From Pseudomonas aylmerensis (GTDB taxonomy: Bacteria > Pseudomonadota > Gammaproteobacteria > Pseudomonadales > Pseudomonadaceae), in NCBI RefSeq assembly GCF_001702265.1, contig NZ_MAUE01000040.1, positions 49,083 through 113,082 of the forward strand: DNA of 64,000 bases, written 5' to 3'. Made by a program: the position numbers and the translations under genes. Below, piece by piece: positions 44,463 to 53,141 of the stretch (within the stretch, counting starts at the first letter, position 1; every line of letters begins with the position of its first letter). The notes under the pieces were generated by a model that had not been told where the DNA came from, did no database searches, and worked only from the letters and a program-made list of their open reading frames with translations.

Positions 44463-44502
44463 TGGTTGCCTGAAGCAATTATATTGTTGCTTCAGGCAAC
44501 CA
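44463..44502. promoter_or_regulatory. Double MarR-type operator
   Basis: A 16-bp perfect inverted repeat (44463-44478 with 44487-44502, 8-bp spacer). Each arm contains its own TTGC-N5-GCAA site, TTGCCTGAAGCAA at 44466 and TTGCTTCAGGCAA at 44487, starting 21 bp apart, which is two helical turns. It lies 18 nt upstream of the MarR-GNAT start. Confidence 0.7.
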
Positions 44503-44517
44503 AGTCAAACATTTTAC

Positions 44518-45810
44518 TCAGCGGTTACGCGTCACCCGCCAAACGGTGTTGGCCAGGTCGTCGGCGATGATCAGCGCACCTTTCGGGTCCACCGTCACGC
44601 CCACCGGGCGCCCGCGGGTCTTGCCGTCGTCGCCGCGAAAGCCGGTGGCGAAGTCGATCGGCTCGCCGGAAGGCTTGCCATTGCTGAACGGCACGAAGAT
44701 CACTTTGTAGCCCACAGGGTTGTCGCGGTTCCAACTGCCGTGTTCGCCGACAAACACACCGTCGGCGAATTTCTCGCCCAGGGCCGGGATGGAGAAGTCC
44801 ACGCCGAGTGCCGCCACGTGGGAGCCCAGGCTGTAGTCCGGCTTGATCGCGGCAGCGACTTTGGCCGGGTTCTGTGGTTGGGCGCGCGGGTCGACGTTCT
44901 GGCCCCAGTAGCTGTAGGGCCAGCCGTAGAAGGCGCCTTCGCGTACTGAAGTCAGGTAGTCGGGCACCAGGTCCGGGCCCAGCTCGTCGCGTTCGTTGAC
45001 CACCGTCCACAGTTGCCCGGAATCGGGCTGGATGGTCAACGCCGTCGGGTTGCGCAAGCCGGTGGCGTAGGGCTTGTGGGCGCCGGTTTGCGCGTCGATC
45101 TGCCAGACCATGGCGCGGTCGATTTCGACTTCCATGCCGCGTTCGGTGATGTTGCTGTTCGAGCCGATGCCCACGTAGAGCTGGCGGCCATCGGCGCTCA
45201 CGGCCAGGGATTTGGTCCAGTGGTGGTTGATCTGCGCCGGCAGGTCGGTGACCTTGGTCGGCGGCCCGCTGGCTTTGGTCTGGCCGTCGACGTAATCGAA
45301 GCGCACCAGCGCGTCCTGGTTGGCGACGTAGAGCTTGCCGTCGGCAAACGCCAGGCCGTAGGGCGCGTTGAGGTTGTCGGCGAACACGGTCTTCAGTTCG
45401 TAGGTGCCATCACCGTCGGCATCCCGCAGCAGGGTCAGGCGGTTGCCGCCCTTGACCTTGGTGTTGCCCTGGGCCTTGATCACGCTGGCGATCACGTCCT
45501 TGGGCTTGAGCTTGGCCGCGCTGCCGCCACGGCCTTCGGCGATGAGGATGTCGCCGTTGGGCAGCACCAGGGTCTGGCGCGGGATGGCCAGGTCGGTGGC
45601 AATGGCGGTGACGCTGTAGCCCTCGGGGACCTGGGGTTTCTGTTCGCCCCATGGCGTCGGTTCGGCGATCTTCATGCTCGGCAGCAGGCTGCTTTGCTGC
45701 TCCGGCAACTTCGGGTCGGGGCCGCGGGCCTGGGTCTTGTCACCTTCGCCACCGCAGGCGCTCAGCAGCAGCGCTGCACTCAATACGGTCAGGGTGCTGG
45801 ACGTTTTCAT
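44518..45810 (-). CDS. Sorbosone dehydrogenase-like lipoprotein
   Basis: A 430-residue protein. The start at 45810 gives a lipoprotein signal MKTSSTLTVLSAALLLSAC with the lipobox Cys at 19; the upstream in-frame extension to 46101 is spurious. The rest is a beta-propeller of the L-sorbosone/glucose dehydrogenase (GSDH-like, PQQ-type) group: IATDLAIPRQTLVLPNGDIL, YGLAFADGKLYVANQDALVRF, GLRNPTALTIQPDSGQLW and VFVGEHGSWNRDNPVGYKV. It is probably attached to a membrane facing the periplasm. Its start overlaps the DUF2231 gene by four bases. Confidence 0.88.
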   Translation of the reverse strand: MKTSSTLTVLSAALLLSACGGEGDKTQARGPDPKLPEQQSSLLPSMKIAEPTPWGEQKPQVPEGYSVTAIATDLAIPRQTLVLPNGDILIAEGRGGSAAKLKPKDVIASVIKAQGNTKVKGGNRLTLLRDADGDGTYELKTVFADNLNAPYGLAFADGKLYVANQDALVRFDYVDGQTKASGPPTKVTDLPAQINHHWTKSLAVSADGRQLYVGIGSNSNITERGMEVEIDRAMVWQIDAQTGAHKPYATGLRNPTALTIQPDSGQLWTVVNERDELGPDLVPDYLTSVREGAFYGWPYSYWGQNVDPRAQPQNPAKVAAAIKPDYSLGSHVAALGVDFSIPALGEKFADGVFVGEHGSWNRDNPVGYKVIFVPFSNGKPSGEPIDFATGFRGDDGKTRGRPVGVTVDPKGALIIADDLANTVWRVTRNR

Positions 45811-46229
45811 TGGGCATCTCCCGAGCGCAGGTTGGTCAGGCCGGTCCACGTCGCCGCCACCGCCAGCAGCGTGACGATCGCCGACAGCACCAGGCCCGTG
45901 GGCATCATGGCGTAGGCGTCCTTGGCATGCTGGAAGGCGTTGACCAGCCCCACTACCCAGGCCGCGAGCAACAGCAGGAAGTACACGGTCGGGCGCCCAG
46001 CCTTGGGCCGGGCGCGCAGCAGATTGACCAGTGCGAACAGCAGTGCAAAACCGCTGAACACCAACGCGCCGGCGATCAGCCAGGAAGCGAAGTTGGCCCA
46101 TTGAATCTGGTAGGTCTGCCCGTAGGCAATATCACTGAGCAAGGCCCCGAGAAACAGCGGCACACTGCCGGCGAGCAACGTCGCATGCAGCGGCCCTGGG
46201 GTGTAGCGGTAGGTGGGGAGGGTGGTCAT
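45807..46229 (-). CDS. DUF2231 membrane protein
   Basis: A 140-residue protein with four hydrophobic segments (about residues 15-36, 45-68, 80-98, 108-130), the usual DUF2231 layout. It precedes and overlaps the sorbosone-dehydrogenase-like gene by four bases. Such pairing recurs for GSDH-like lipoproteins, and the membrane protein may accept electrons or anchor the enzyme; this is an inference. Confidence 0.82.
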   Translation of the reverse strand: MTTLPTYRYTPGPLHATLLAGSVPLFLGALLSDIAYGQTYQIQWANFASWLIAGALVFSGFALLFALVNLLRARPKAGRPTVYFLLLLAAWVVGLVNAFQHAKDAYAMMPTGLVLSAIVTLLAVAATWTGLTNLRSGDAQ

Positions 46230-46314
46230 GGGGGTGGCGGCTCCTTATCGTTCTGCGCCCATGGGGGGCGCGATGACTTCGCATAGGAAAGGAACGTGCC
46301 GTTTGCAAGAAAGT

Positions 46315-46638
46315 TCAGTGGGGTTTCGTGTCGAGATGTTTTTCGAACCAGGCGGCATAGGGCGTGTTGGCAACCTGGCACCGATTGAAATCCGGACTGC
46401 CATCGGTCCACCATACGGGGCCGCGCTCGCCGAGGGCGACCTTGGCGCGCTGCACCTGTTGGCGTGCTGCCTTGAGTTGTTGGGGATCGCCGCTGGCCTT
46501 GGCCGCCTTGACCGCGCGGCGGGCGTCCATCAAGTCATTGACCCAGCGTTGTCGCGTGGCGTCATCCAGCGCCGGGTCCGTGCAGCGCCAGAGTTGGCCC
46601 TTGACCACAAAGTAGCGCCCATCCGGCGTGCTAATCAT
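46315..46638 (-). CDS. Conserved small protein of unknown function
   Basis: A 107-residue soluble protein. It begins MISTPDGRYFVVKGQLWRC, has a basic helical middle (DARRAVKAAKASGDPQQLKAA) and ends WWTDGSPDFNRCQVANTPYAAWFEKHL. I recall similar unnamed proteins in Pseudomonas but no function. Two Cys and a dense Lys/Arg helix are the only hints. Its ATG lies inside the end of the 34-residue gene upstream (ATGATTAG), so its translation is probably coupled to that gene. Confidence 0.75.
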   Translation of the reverse strand: MISTPDGRYFVVKGQLWRCTDPALDDATRQRWVNDLMDARRAVKAAKASGDPQQLKAARQQVQRAKVALGERGPVWWTDGSPDFNRCQVANTPYAAWFEKHLDTKPH

Positions 46639-46735
46639 GGTGCCAGCGCAGCACCCGCAGTACGCCCCACATCATTGAAATCACAATAGCCATCCAACCG
46701 GCAAACAGGCTGAAGAGTGTCATTGCAAGGTTCAT
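46631..46735 (-). CDS. 34-residue single-span membrane protein
   Basis: The frame reads MNLAMTLFSLFAGWMAI, then VISMMWGVLRVLRWHHD and a stop. One strong hydrophobic helix spans about residues 3-26, followed by a basic tail. GGAGGTGGTT just before the ATG is a near-ideal ribosome site with 5 nt spacing. The stop overlaps the start of the 107-residue gene by eight bases. Small membrane proteins of this sort often regulate a partner. It is too short for routine gene calling. Confidence 0.72.
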   Translation of the reverse strand: MNLAMTLFSLFAGWMAIVISMMWGVLRVLRWHHD

Positions 46736-46900
46736 AACCACCTCCATTGCGTTGTCGTCTCGCTGTCGTCCTTATAGGTGACCGCCCTGTAAACGCAGGA
46801 ATTCAACTTAATTGATCGAGCGTGCACCGCTGTGCTTCGACACGCGGGGCAAAAATGTGGCAGCGTTGGCGTCCTTGATTCAGACAATGGAGCTGTGCCC

Positions 46901-47380
46901 ATGCCTACCCTGCACCTGCTGTGCGGCAAGATCGCCGCCGGTAAGTCGACACTGGCCAAGACCTTGGCGGCCGAGCACGCGGCCATCCTGCTCAGCGAAG
47001 ATGCCTGGCTCGCCCGCTTATACCCGGGTGAAGTGCTGTCGATCGCCGACTACCTGCGCTGCGCCCAACGGATTCAAGGAGTGTTGGGGCCGCTGGTGGT
47101 TGATCTGCTGGGAGCAGGCGTCAATGTGGTACTGGATTTTCCTGCCAACACCCTGGCCAATCGCGCAGCACTGCTGGGGTTGGCGCAGGCCGCCGGGGCG
47201 CCGCACTGCCTGCATTACCTGGAACTCGATGACGCCAGCTGCCGCGCGCGGCTGCACGCACGCAATGCACGTGGCGAGCATGACTTCGCCGCCACCGATG
47301 CCGAGTTTGAGCTGATCACCCGCCATTTCTGTGTGCCGAGTGCGGAGGAAGGACTGGTGATCGAGGTGCATCGTCCGTGA
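46901..47380 (+). CDS. P-loop kinase-like ATP-binding protein
   Basis: A 159-residue AAA_33-type protein. Walker A is LLCGKIAAGKSTLAK (about residues 5-19), the Asp-containing strand is VNVVLDFPAN (about 69-78), and a lid helix with DASCRARLHARNARGEHDF carries arginines. It resembles zeta-toxin-like or chloramphenicol-phosphotransferase-like kinases. The ATG at 46901 has GGAG 8 nt upstream. Its stop overlaps the GTG of the nucleotidyltransferase gene, so the two are co-translated. The substrate is unknown. Confidence 0.82.
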   Translation: MPTLHLLCGKIAAGKSTLAKTLAAEHAAILLSEDAWLARLYPGEVLSIADYLRCAQRIQGVLGPLVVDLLGAGVNVVLDFPANTLANRAALLGLAQAAGAPHCLHYLELDDASCRARLHARNARGEHDFAATDAEFELITRHFCVPSAEEGLVIEVHRP

Positions 47381-48171
47381 GTACCGTACATTCCACCGGC
47401 CTTGATGCCGAGGGCTTTATCCTGACGGTAGGCCAGGTGCCCGTGCAGCCGGCGTTCCAGGCGTTGCTGGCGGATGTGTGCAGCTCGTTGTCGCTGCCGT
47501 CGTTGGGGCTGGACGGTATTTACCTGTATGGCAGTGTCGCGCGCGGCGAGGCCACACCGGGTGTCAGCGACCTGGACCTGACGCTGGTCCTGCGCGAGCC
47601 GCCGACTGCGCAGAGTGTGCAGCAACTGGAGGTGCTGCGCCTTGCGCTGGAGCGGCGGCATCCCGAGGTCATCAAGATAGATTTCGATATCGGCAGCCGT
47701 GCGCAGGTGTTGTCGGCTGAGCACCGCAACAGTTGGGGTTTCTGGCTCAAGCATCACTGCCGCTGCCTGTGGGGTGACGACCTGTCGCTGCAGTTCGAGC
47801 GGTTTCGGCCCTGCCGTGAGATTGCGTCAGCGGTGAATGCGGACTTCGCCGAGGTGTTGGGTGCCTACCTCACCCGCATCGCACAGGCCGGCACTGAGCA
47901 GGAGCGCCTTCGTTTGCAGCGCGAGGCGTCTCGCAAGTTGATCAGGGCGACGCATGTCTTGAGTGCTGAGTCGGCAGTGACATGGCCGCAGACGCTGGAA
48001 GAATATGTGGCGCTGTTCGTCCAGCGGTACCCGGCCAGGGTTACTCATGTGGCGTTCTTTCTGTTTGAAGCCAGGAACCCGAGTGCGGCGGGCGACCAGT
48101 TCTGTACCCGGTTGCAGGCGTTCCTGGACTGGATGGTGACTCATCCTCCTGTGGGAGCCGTCGAGCTTTAG
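47377..48171 (+). CDS. Nucleotidyltransferase (Pol-beta type), repeat-derived C-terminus
   Basis: A 264-residue protein starting with GTG. The N-terminal half has the Pol-beta nucleotidyltransferase motif LYGSVARGEATPGVSDLDLTLV (seen in parts; about residues 49-69) with the D-x-D metal pair and a later HPEVIKIDFDIG carrying a further Asp. The C-terminal half is helical. It may nucleotidylate a small molecule or a partner protein. The final residues PVGAVEL and the stop are encoded by the first palindrome of the tandem array, so the original 3' end has probably been replaced. Confidence 0.8.
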   Translation: MSTVHSTGLDAEGFILTVGQVPVQPAFQALLADVCSSLSLPSLGLDGIYLYGSVARGEATPGVSDLDLTLVLREPPTAQSVQQLEVLRLALERRHPEVIKIDFDIGSRAQVLSAEHRNSWGFWLKHHCRCLWGDDLSLQFERFRPCREIASAVNADFAEVLGAYLTRIAQAGTEQERLRLQREASRKLIRATHVLSAESAVTWPQTLEEYVALFVQRYPARVTHVAFFLFEARNPSAAGDQFCTRLQAFLDWMVTHPPVGAVEL

Positions 48172-49175
48172 CGAGGCCGCGAAGGCGGTGGGTCAGACAC
48201 TGAAGGGTTGTCAGTGCCGCCGCCTTCGCAGCCTCGCTGGGGCTCGACAACTCCCACAGTTGGGCGGTGGGGTGGCTGAAATTCTAACCACATAGCGAAA
48301 CCCGGTGCTTGCTCAAATCCCAGCCACACAGCACACCTCCCTGTGAGGCAAGGTGCTGCTCAAATCCCCTTCATATACTGCTGAATATAGCGAACCCCTG
48401 TGCTGGCTTGTTGCAGAAGATCCCACTCACACAGGCGCTCTCCTGTGGGAGCCGTCGAGCTTTAGCGAGGCCGCGAAGGCGGTGGGTCAGGCACAGAAGG
48501 GCTGTCAGTACTGCCGCCTTCGCAGCCTCGCTAAAGCTCGACAGCTCCTACAGTTGGGCGGTGGGGTGGCTGGAATCCAAGCCATACAGCGAAACCCGGT
48601 GCTTGCTCAAATCCCAGCCACACAGCACACCTCCCTGTGGGGCAAGGTGCTGCTCAAATCCCCTTCATATACTGCTGAATATCGCGAACCCCTGTGCTGG
48701 CTTGCTGCAGAAGATCCCACCCACACAGGCGCTTTCCTGTGGGAGCCGTCGAGCTTTAGCGAGGCCGCGAAGGCGGTCGGTCAGGCACTGAAGGGTTGTC
48801 AGTGCCGCCGCCCTCGCAGCCTCGCTGGGGCTCGACAACTCCCACAGTGGGGCGGTGGGGTAGCTGGAATCCAAGCCACACAGCGAAACCCGGTGCTTGC
48901 TCAAATCCCAGCCACACAGCACACCTCCCTGTGGGGCAAGGTGCTGCTCAAATCCCCTTCATATACTGCTGAATATCGCGGACCCCTGTGCTGGCTTGCT
49001 GCAGAAGATCCCACTCACACAGGCGCTCTCCTGTGGGAGCCGTCGAGCTTTAGCGAGGCCGCGAAGGCGGTGGGTCAGGCACCGAAGGGCTGTCAGTACT
49101 GCCGCCTTCGCAGCCTCGCTAAAGCGCGACAGCGCCTACAGTTGGGCGGTGGGGTAGCTGGAGTCCGAGCCCCAT
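48149..49175. repeat. Tandem array of 293-294-bp units, each with a long palindrome
   Basis: CCTGTGGGAGCCGTCGAGC recurs at 48149, 48442, 48736 and 49030, giving three full units and a fourth partial copy. Each unit holds an inverted repeat of about 105 bp (arms such as GTCGAGCTTTAGCGAGGC and GCCTCGCTAAAGCTCGAC) and a linker of about 190 bp with two CTCAAATCCC copies. The units are nearly identical. Because 294 is divisible by three, frames stay open across units and mimic a gene at 48353-49177, which I reject. Apart from this array, 48172-49284 holds no gene. Confidence 0.93.
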
Positions 49176-49223
49176 AACCGCGCCCGAGGAAACCGGTGAT
49201 CAAAACACCCATGCCGGTCGACA

Positions 49224-49242
49224 CCAATGATAGGTATATTGG
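49224..49242. promoter_or_regulatory. Possible LysR box
   Basis: CCAAT and ATTGG are separated by nine bases about 43 nt before the LysR start. The size and symmetry fit a LysR-type site, but the inner bases do not pair. Confidence 0.35.
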
Positions 49243-49284
49243 CGATCAACGCATCATTACATACGCACAGCCTATGGACCGCCC

Positions 49285-50187
49285 ATGATCAACTTCCGCC
49301 TGATTCGCCACCTCTGGCTGTTCCTCGCCGTTGCCGAAGAGCAGAACTTCGGCCGCGCCGCCAAGCGTCTCGGGATGTCGCAGCCGCCGTTGAGCGAGCA
49401 GATCCAGGTGCTGGAGCAGGCGCTCAAAGTCACCTTGTTCGAGCGTTCGCGGCGTGGGGCGAAGTTGACGCCGGTCGGCGCGGCGATCCTGCCGGCGGTG
49501 CGCAAGTTTGCCGAGCAGCTGGAGCGCCTGGAGCTGGCGGTCGAAGAGGCGGTAGCGGGGCAGTCCGGCATGCTGACCATCGGTGCGATTTCCACGGCGA
49601 TGTTCGATGTGTTGCCTGGCTTGATCGACCAACTCAAGCAACGCTACCCGCACCTCACCGTGTCGGTGCGCGAGATCGACAGCGTCGAGGCGGTGCCGGC
49701 CCTGGAAGCGGGTGACATCGACCTGGCCTTCGCCCGGCTGGACGGCGACCTCGGCCCGGCGATCCAGTCGCTGCCGCTGCGCGAGGATCGCCTGATGGTG
49801 GCCTTGCCCAGCAATCACCCCTTGGCGTCGCGCACGCGCATCAGCCTGTCGAGCCTGGCCAGCGAGCCGCTGGTGATGTTTTCGCGCAAGGTCAGCCCGG
49901 TGTACTTCGATAACCTCATCGCCACCTGCCGTGCCAGTGGTTTCTCGCCACGGGTCCTGCACGAAGTGCGCTCGGTGGCCTCGCAAATCGCCTTTGTCAG
50001 CTGCGGCCAGGGCATTGCGCTGGTGCCGGCAGCGCTGAAAAAACTGGCGCCGGACAACGTGGTTTTGCGCGCCCTGACGCAGAAACTCAACGTGGTGACC
50101 ACCGCAGTCGCCTGGAACACCGAACGGCCCAACCCGCTGGTCAGCGAGCTGATCGAGCACTTCCAGACCCATACGATTGGCGTATGA
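49285..50187 (+). CDS. LysR-type transcriptional regulator
   Basis: A 300-residue LysR protein with HTH at about residues 5-64 (LWLFLAVAEEQNFGRAAKRLGM and QPPLSEQIQVLE). The effector domain starts near 92 (SGMLTIGAISTAMFDVLPGLI). It has the CatR/BenM-like organisation. The following alpha/beta hydrolase gene begins 79 nt downstream in the same direction, so a shared transcript or a regulatory link is plausible. Effector unknown. Confidence 0.9.
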   Translation: MINFRLIRHLWLFLAVAEEQNFGRAAKRLGMSQPPLSEQIQVLEQALKVTLFERSRRGAKLTPVGAAILPAVRKFAEQLERLELAVEEAVAGQSGMLTIGAISTAMFDVLPGLIDQLKQRYPHLTVSVREIDSVEAVPALEAGDIDLAFARLDGDLGPAIQSLPLREDRLMVALPSNHPLASRTRISLSSLASEPLVMFSRKVSPVYFDNLIATCRASGFSPRVLHEVRSVASQIAFVSCGQGIALVPAALKKLAPDNVVLRALTQKLNVVTTAVAWNTERPNPLVSELIEHFQTHTIGV

Positions 50188-50266
50188 ATGCGTTCCGTTA
50201 TCCGTCATTTACAGCCGGCAGCAAACCGCTGAAATTGCCGGGCTGTCTGTTCCAGGAAACCCCACC

Positions 50267-51061
50267 ATGTCGTTCACTCACACCTACTTGCCGCTGACGG
50301 TAGACGGCGTATCGCTGGACATCGCCGCGATCCATCGCGCTGGCGACCGCGCGCCCATCGTGTTCCTGCACGGGTTTGGCTCGACCAAGGAAGACTACGC
50401 CGATATCGACCTGCACCCGGCGTTCGACGGGCACCCGTTCATTGCCTACGACGCCCCCGGATGCGGTGAAAGCCAGTGCCCCGACCTGACGAAGATCAGC
50501 ATCCCGTTCCTGCTCGACACCGCGTTGCAGGTGCTGGCGCATTTCCAGATCGAGCGCTTTCATTTGGTCGGCCACTCCATGGGCGGCCTGACGGCGCTGA
50601 TGCTGGCGCACCGTTTTCCCGGGCGTGTGCTGAGCTTCACCGACATAGAGGGCAACATCGCCCCGGAAGACTGCTTCCTCAGCCGCCAGATCGTCGACTA
50701 CCCGGCGGACGATCCCGAGGCGTTTTTCCGCGCCTTTATCGAGCGCACCCGCAAGGCCCCGGCGTATGCCAGCGCGCTGTACTCGGCCAGCCTGCGCCAC
50801 AAGGTGCGGGCCGGCGCGGTGCTCGGGATTTTCCAGTCGATGGTGGAACTGTCGGATAACGCCGGGCTGATGGACAAGTTCCTCGGCCTGCCGTGCCCGC
50901 GTCTGTTCATGTACGGCGAGCAGAACGCCGGGCTGTCCTACCTCGCGCATATCCAGGCACACGGTGTGCGCCTGGCGCCGATTGCCGAGTGCGGGCACTT
51001 CCCGATGTATTCCAACCCGCGTGCCATGTGGCAACAGATCTCGGCGTTCATCAGGACTTGA
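50267..51061 (+). CDS. Alpha/beta hydrolase
   Basis: A 264-residue enzyme. The ATG at 50267 has CAGGAAA 7 nt upstream; the longer frame from 50177 overlaps the LysR gene. It has the oxyanion segment VFLHGFGSTKEDY, the nucleophile elbow LVGHSMGGLTALM (Ser about 105), and the late His in ECGHFPMYSNP. No signal peptide. It belongs to the epoxide hydrolase/haloperoxidase-like alpha/beta family, and the substrate is not readable. It overlaps the convergent chemoreceptor gene by 11 bases. Confidence 0.87.
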   Translation: MSFTHTYLPLTVDGVSLDIAAIHRAGDRAPIVFLHGFGSTKEDYADIDLHPAFDGHPFIAYDAPGCGESQCPDLTKISIPFLLDTALQVLAHFQIERFHLVGHSMGGLTALMLAHRFPGRVLSFTDIEGNIAPEDCFLSRQIVDYPADDPEAFFRAFIERTRKAPAYASALYSASLRHKVRAGAVLGIFQSMVELSDNAGLMDKFLGLPCPRLFMYGEQNAGLSYLAHIQAHGVRLAPIAECGHFPMYSNPRAMWQQISAFIRT

Positions 51062-53003
51062 AGCGGCCCACCAACCCATTCAGCTCATCCGACAGGTTCG
51101 ACAGCCGTCCGGAGTCGTCCTGCGCCGAGTTGGCCAGGCTTTCCACCAGTCGCGCCTCGTCGTAGATCTGCTGGATATGCCGGTTGATCTCTTCGGCGAC
51201 GCTGTGTTGTTCCTCGGCGGCGGCGGAGATCTGCAGGTTCTGGTTACGGATCTCGTTGACCGACAGTTGGATGCCTTCAAAACTGTCGCGCGCGCTTTCG
51301 ATGGACGACACACTCGCGCGTGACAGGTCCAGGCAACTGCCCATCTTTTGCGTGACTTCCTGGGTCTTGTTTTCCAGGGTGCCGAGCAGTTGCTCGATCT
51401 CGCCGGTGGAGTCGGAGGTGCGCTTGGCCAGCGCGCGCACCTCGTCGGCGACCACGGCAAAACCACGGCCCTGGTCACCGGCGCGGGCGGCCTCGATGGC
51501 GGCATTCAGCGCCAGCAGGTTGGTCTGTTCGGCAATCGCGCGAATGGTGCCGAGGATCTGATTGATGCTGCGACTGCCGGCCTCCAGCTCGACCATCGCC
51601 TGCGACGATTCGGTCAGGCGGCGGCCCAGGCGGTTGACGTTGTCGGTGGTGACTTCGATCTGCTGCTTGCCCTCGGCGACACGGCGGTGGCCGTTCTCGG
51701 CAGACTCCGCCGCGCCGCTGCAGGAGCGCGCGACTTCGTTGGCGGTGGCGACCATTTCGTTGAACGCGGTGGAGACCAGTTCCACCGCTTCGCGCTGGCG
51801 CCCGGCGGCCTCGTTCATGTTGTGCGCCACTTCGCTGTTGACCTTCGAGGCGTTCTGCAAGTTGGCCGACGCCGCGCCGATATGCTGGATCAGTTGGCGA
51901 ATGGCGGCGAGAAACTTATTGAACCAGCCGGCCAGTTCGGCGGTTTCATCCTTGCCCTGCACCTGCAGCTCATGACGCAGGTCGCCTTCGCCCTGGGCGA
52001 TCGACTGCAGGCCGGTGCTGACCTGGCCGATGGGCTTGACGATGACCTTGGAGAACGCCGCGGCGATCAGCCCGAAGATCAACACCAGCACACCGACGAT
52101 GACGGCGGTGAGGTAGGTCATGCGCATGGCTTCGGCCATGACTTCGCGATGTTCGATCAGGCCGATGTAGCGCCAGCCCAGGCCCGGGGAAGTCCAGACG
52201 TTAGCCATATAGCGCACGCCGTCGATCTCGACCTCGGTGGAACCCTGGGGCGTCGCGGCCAGTTGCGCATAAGCGGCGCCGAGGTCCTTGAGTGGCTTGA
52301 AGCTGTGGGCGGCGTCGCGCGGGTCGACCAGCACCACGCCGTCTTCGATCAGCATCACGTAGCCGCTTTCGCCGAGCTTGATGCTCTTGACCAACTCGGT
52401 GAGGTTCTTCAGCGACACGCTGACCACGAACACGCCCTTGGCCTTGCCGCTGTTATCCAGCAAGGCGCGCGCAGTGCCGACCAGGGCCACGTCGTCCTTG
52501 TCGTAATAGTACGCAGGGGTGCGTACGGTCTTGCCGGGGCTGGCCATTGCCGCCTTGTACCAGGGGCGTGTGCGCGGATCGTACTTGGCCAGCTGCGGGT
52601 CATCCGGCCATTTCACGTAGGTGCCGTCTTCCAGGCCGATGGACAGGATGGCCGCCGCCGGGTGCGTGGCACCGAAGCGCGCGAAGCGCTCGATCATCGC
52701 TTGGGCCTCGGCCGGCATAGGCTGGCTGGCGGCATCGGCGGGTTGATAGTTCTTCAGGGTGTTCACGGAAGTGTATACAGGATCCGTGGCCATTTGATCG
52801 ACGTTTTGCAGCGTGCCATCAAAGAACTGCCGGATGTTGCCATCGATCTGGCGGATTTCCCGCGTGCTGCCGTCGATGAACTGATCGACGGCCTGGGTCC
52901 GCGTGTTCATCACCGAAATCACGGCGACCAGGCTTACCGGGATGAATGCGACCGAGACAAACGCGAGTACAAGCTTATTTTTTATTTTCATCGAGACGAC
53001 CAT
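51051..53003 (-). CDS. Methyl-accepting chemotaxis protein with dCache sensor
   Basis: A 650-residue chemoreceptor. A first membrane helix lies near residues 10-35, then a periplasmic double-Cache domain with PRTRPWYKAAMASPG (ligand loop near 140) and YYYDKDDVALVGTARAL. The second membrane helix is at about 282-307, followed by HAMP and the signalling domain with the conserved hairpin EAARAGDQGRGFAVVADEVR. dCache receptors of this form often bind amino acids. No C-terminal CheR-docking pentapeptide is present. The start could also be 52991; neither has a clear ribosome site. Confidence 0.93.
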   Translation of the reverse strand: MVVSMKIKNKLVLAFVSVAFIPVSLVAVISVMNTRTQAVDQFIDGSTREIRQIDGNIRQFFDGTLQNVDQMATDPVYTSVNTLKNYQPADAASQPMPAEAQAMIERFARFGATHPAAAILSIGLEDGTYVKWPDDPQLAKYDPRTRPWYKAAMASPGKTVRTPAYYYDKDDVALVGTARALLDNSGKAKGVFVVSVSLKNLTELVKSIKLGESGYVMLIEDGVVLVDPRDAAHSFKPLKDLGAAYAQLAATPQGSTEVEIDGVRYMANVWTSPGLGWRYIGLIEHREVMAEAMRMTYLTAVIVGVLVLIFGLIAAAFSKVIVKPIGQVSTGLQSIAQGEGDLRHELQVQGKDETAELAGWFNKFLAAIRQLIQHIGAASANLQNASKVNSEVAHNMNEAAGRQREAVELVSTAFNEMVATANEVARSCSGAAESAENGHRRVAEGKQQIEVTTDNVNRLGRRLTESSQAMVELEAGSRSINQILGTIRAIAEQTNLLALNAAIEAARAGDQGRGFAVVADEVRALAKRTSDSTGEIEQLLGTLENKTQEVTQKMGSCLDLSRASVSSIESARDSFEGIQLSVNEIRNQNLQISAAAEEQHSVAEEINRHIQQIYDEARLVESLANSAQDDSGRLSNLSDELNGLVGRFKS

Positions 53004-53141
53004 CAGCGTGGAGGGCGGCCAAATCGACGCCGTCCAACCTAGAGTGGCGGCGATTTGCTATGCCTGCTGTTTCGGCCCGGGTCGGATAAATCTTTAGGGT
53101 TTTTTGTACACAATACAAAATGCTTATTGTTCTGTATCCAA

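Noticed and set aside
48149..49175. Possible CRISPR array
   Set aside because: Units are nearly identical over their full 294 bp with no unique spacers, and no cas genes are nearby.
48353..49177. An 274-codon open frame of repeated 98-residue blocks
   Set aside because: It is the 294-bp tandem repeat read in frame. No ribosome site, composition follows the palindrome, and the same DNA also gives open frames in other phases.
51348..53042. A 564-codon plus-strand frame
   Set aside because: Antisense to the chemoreceptor, whose motifs are unmistakable.
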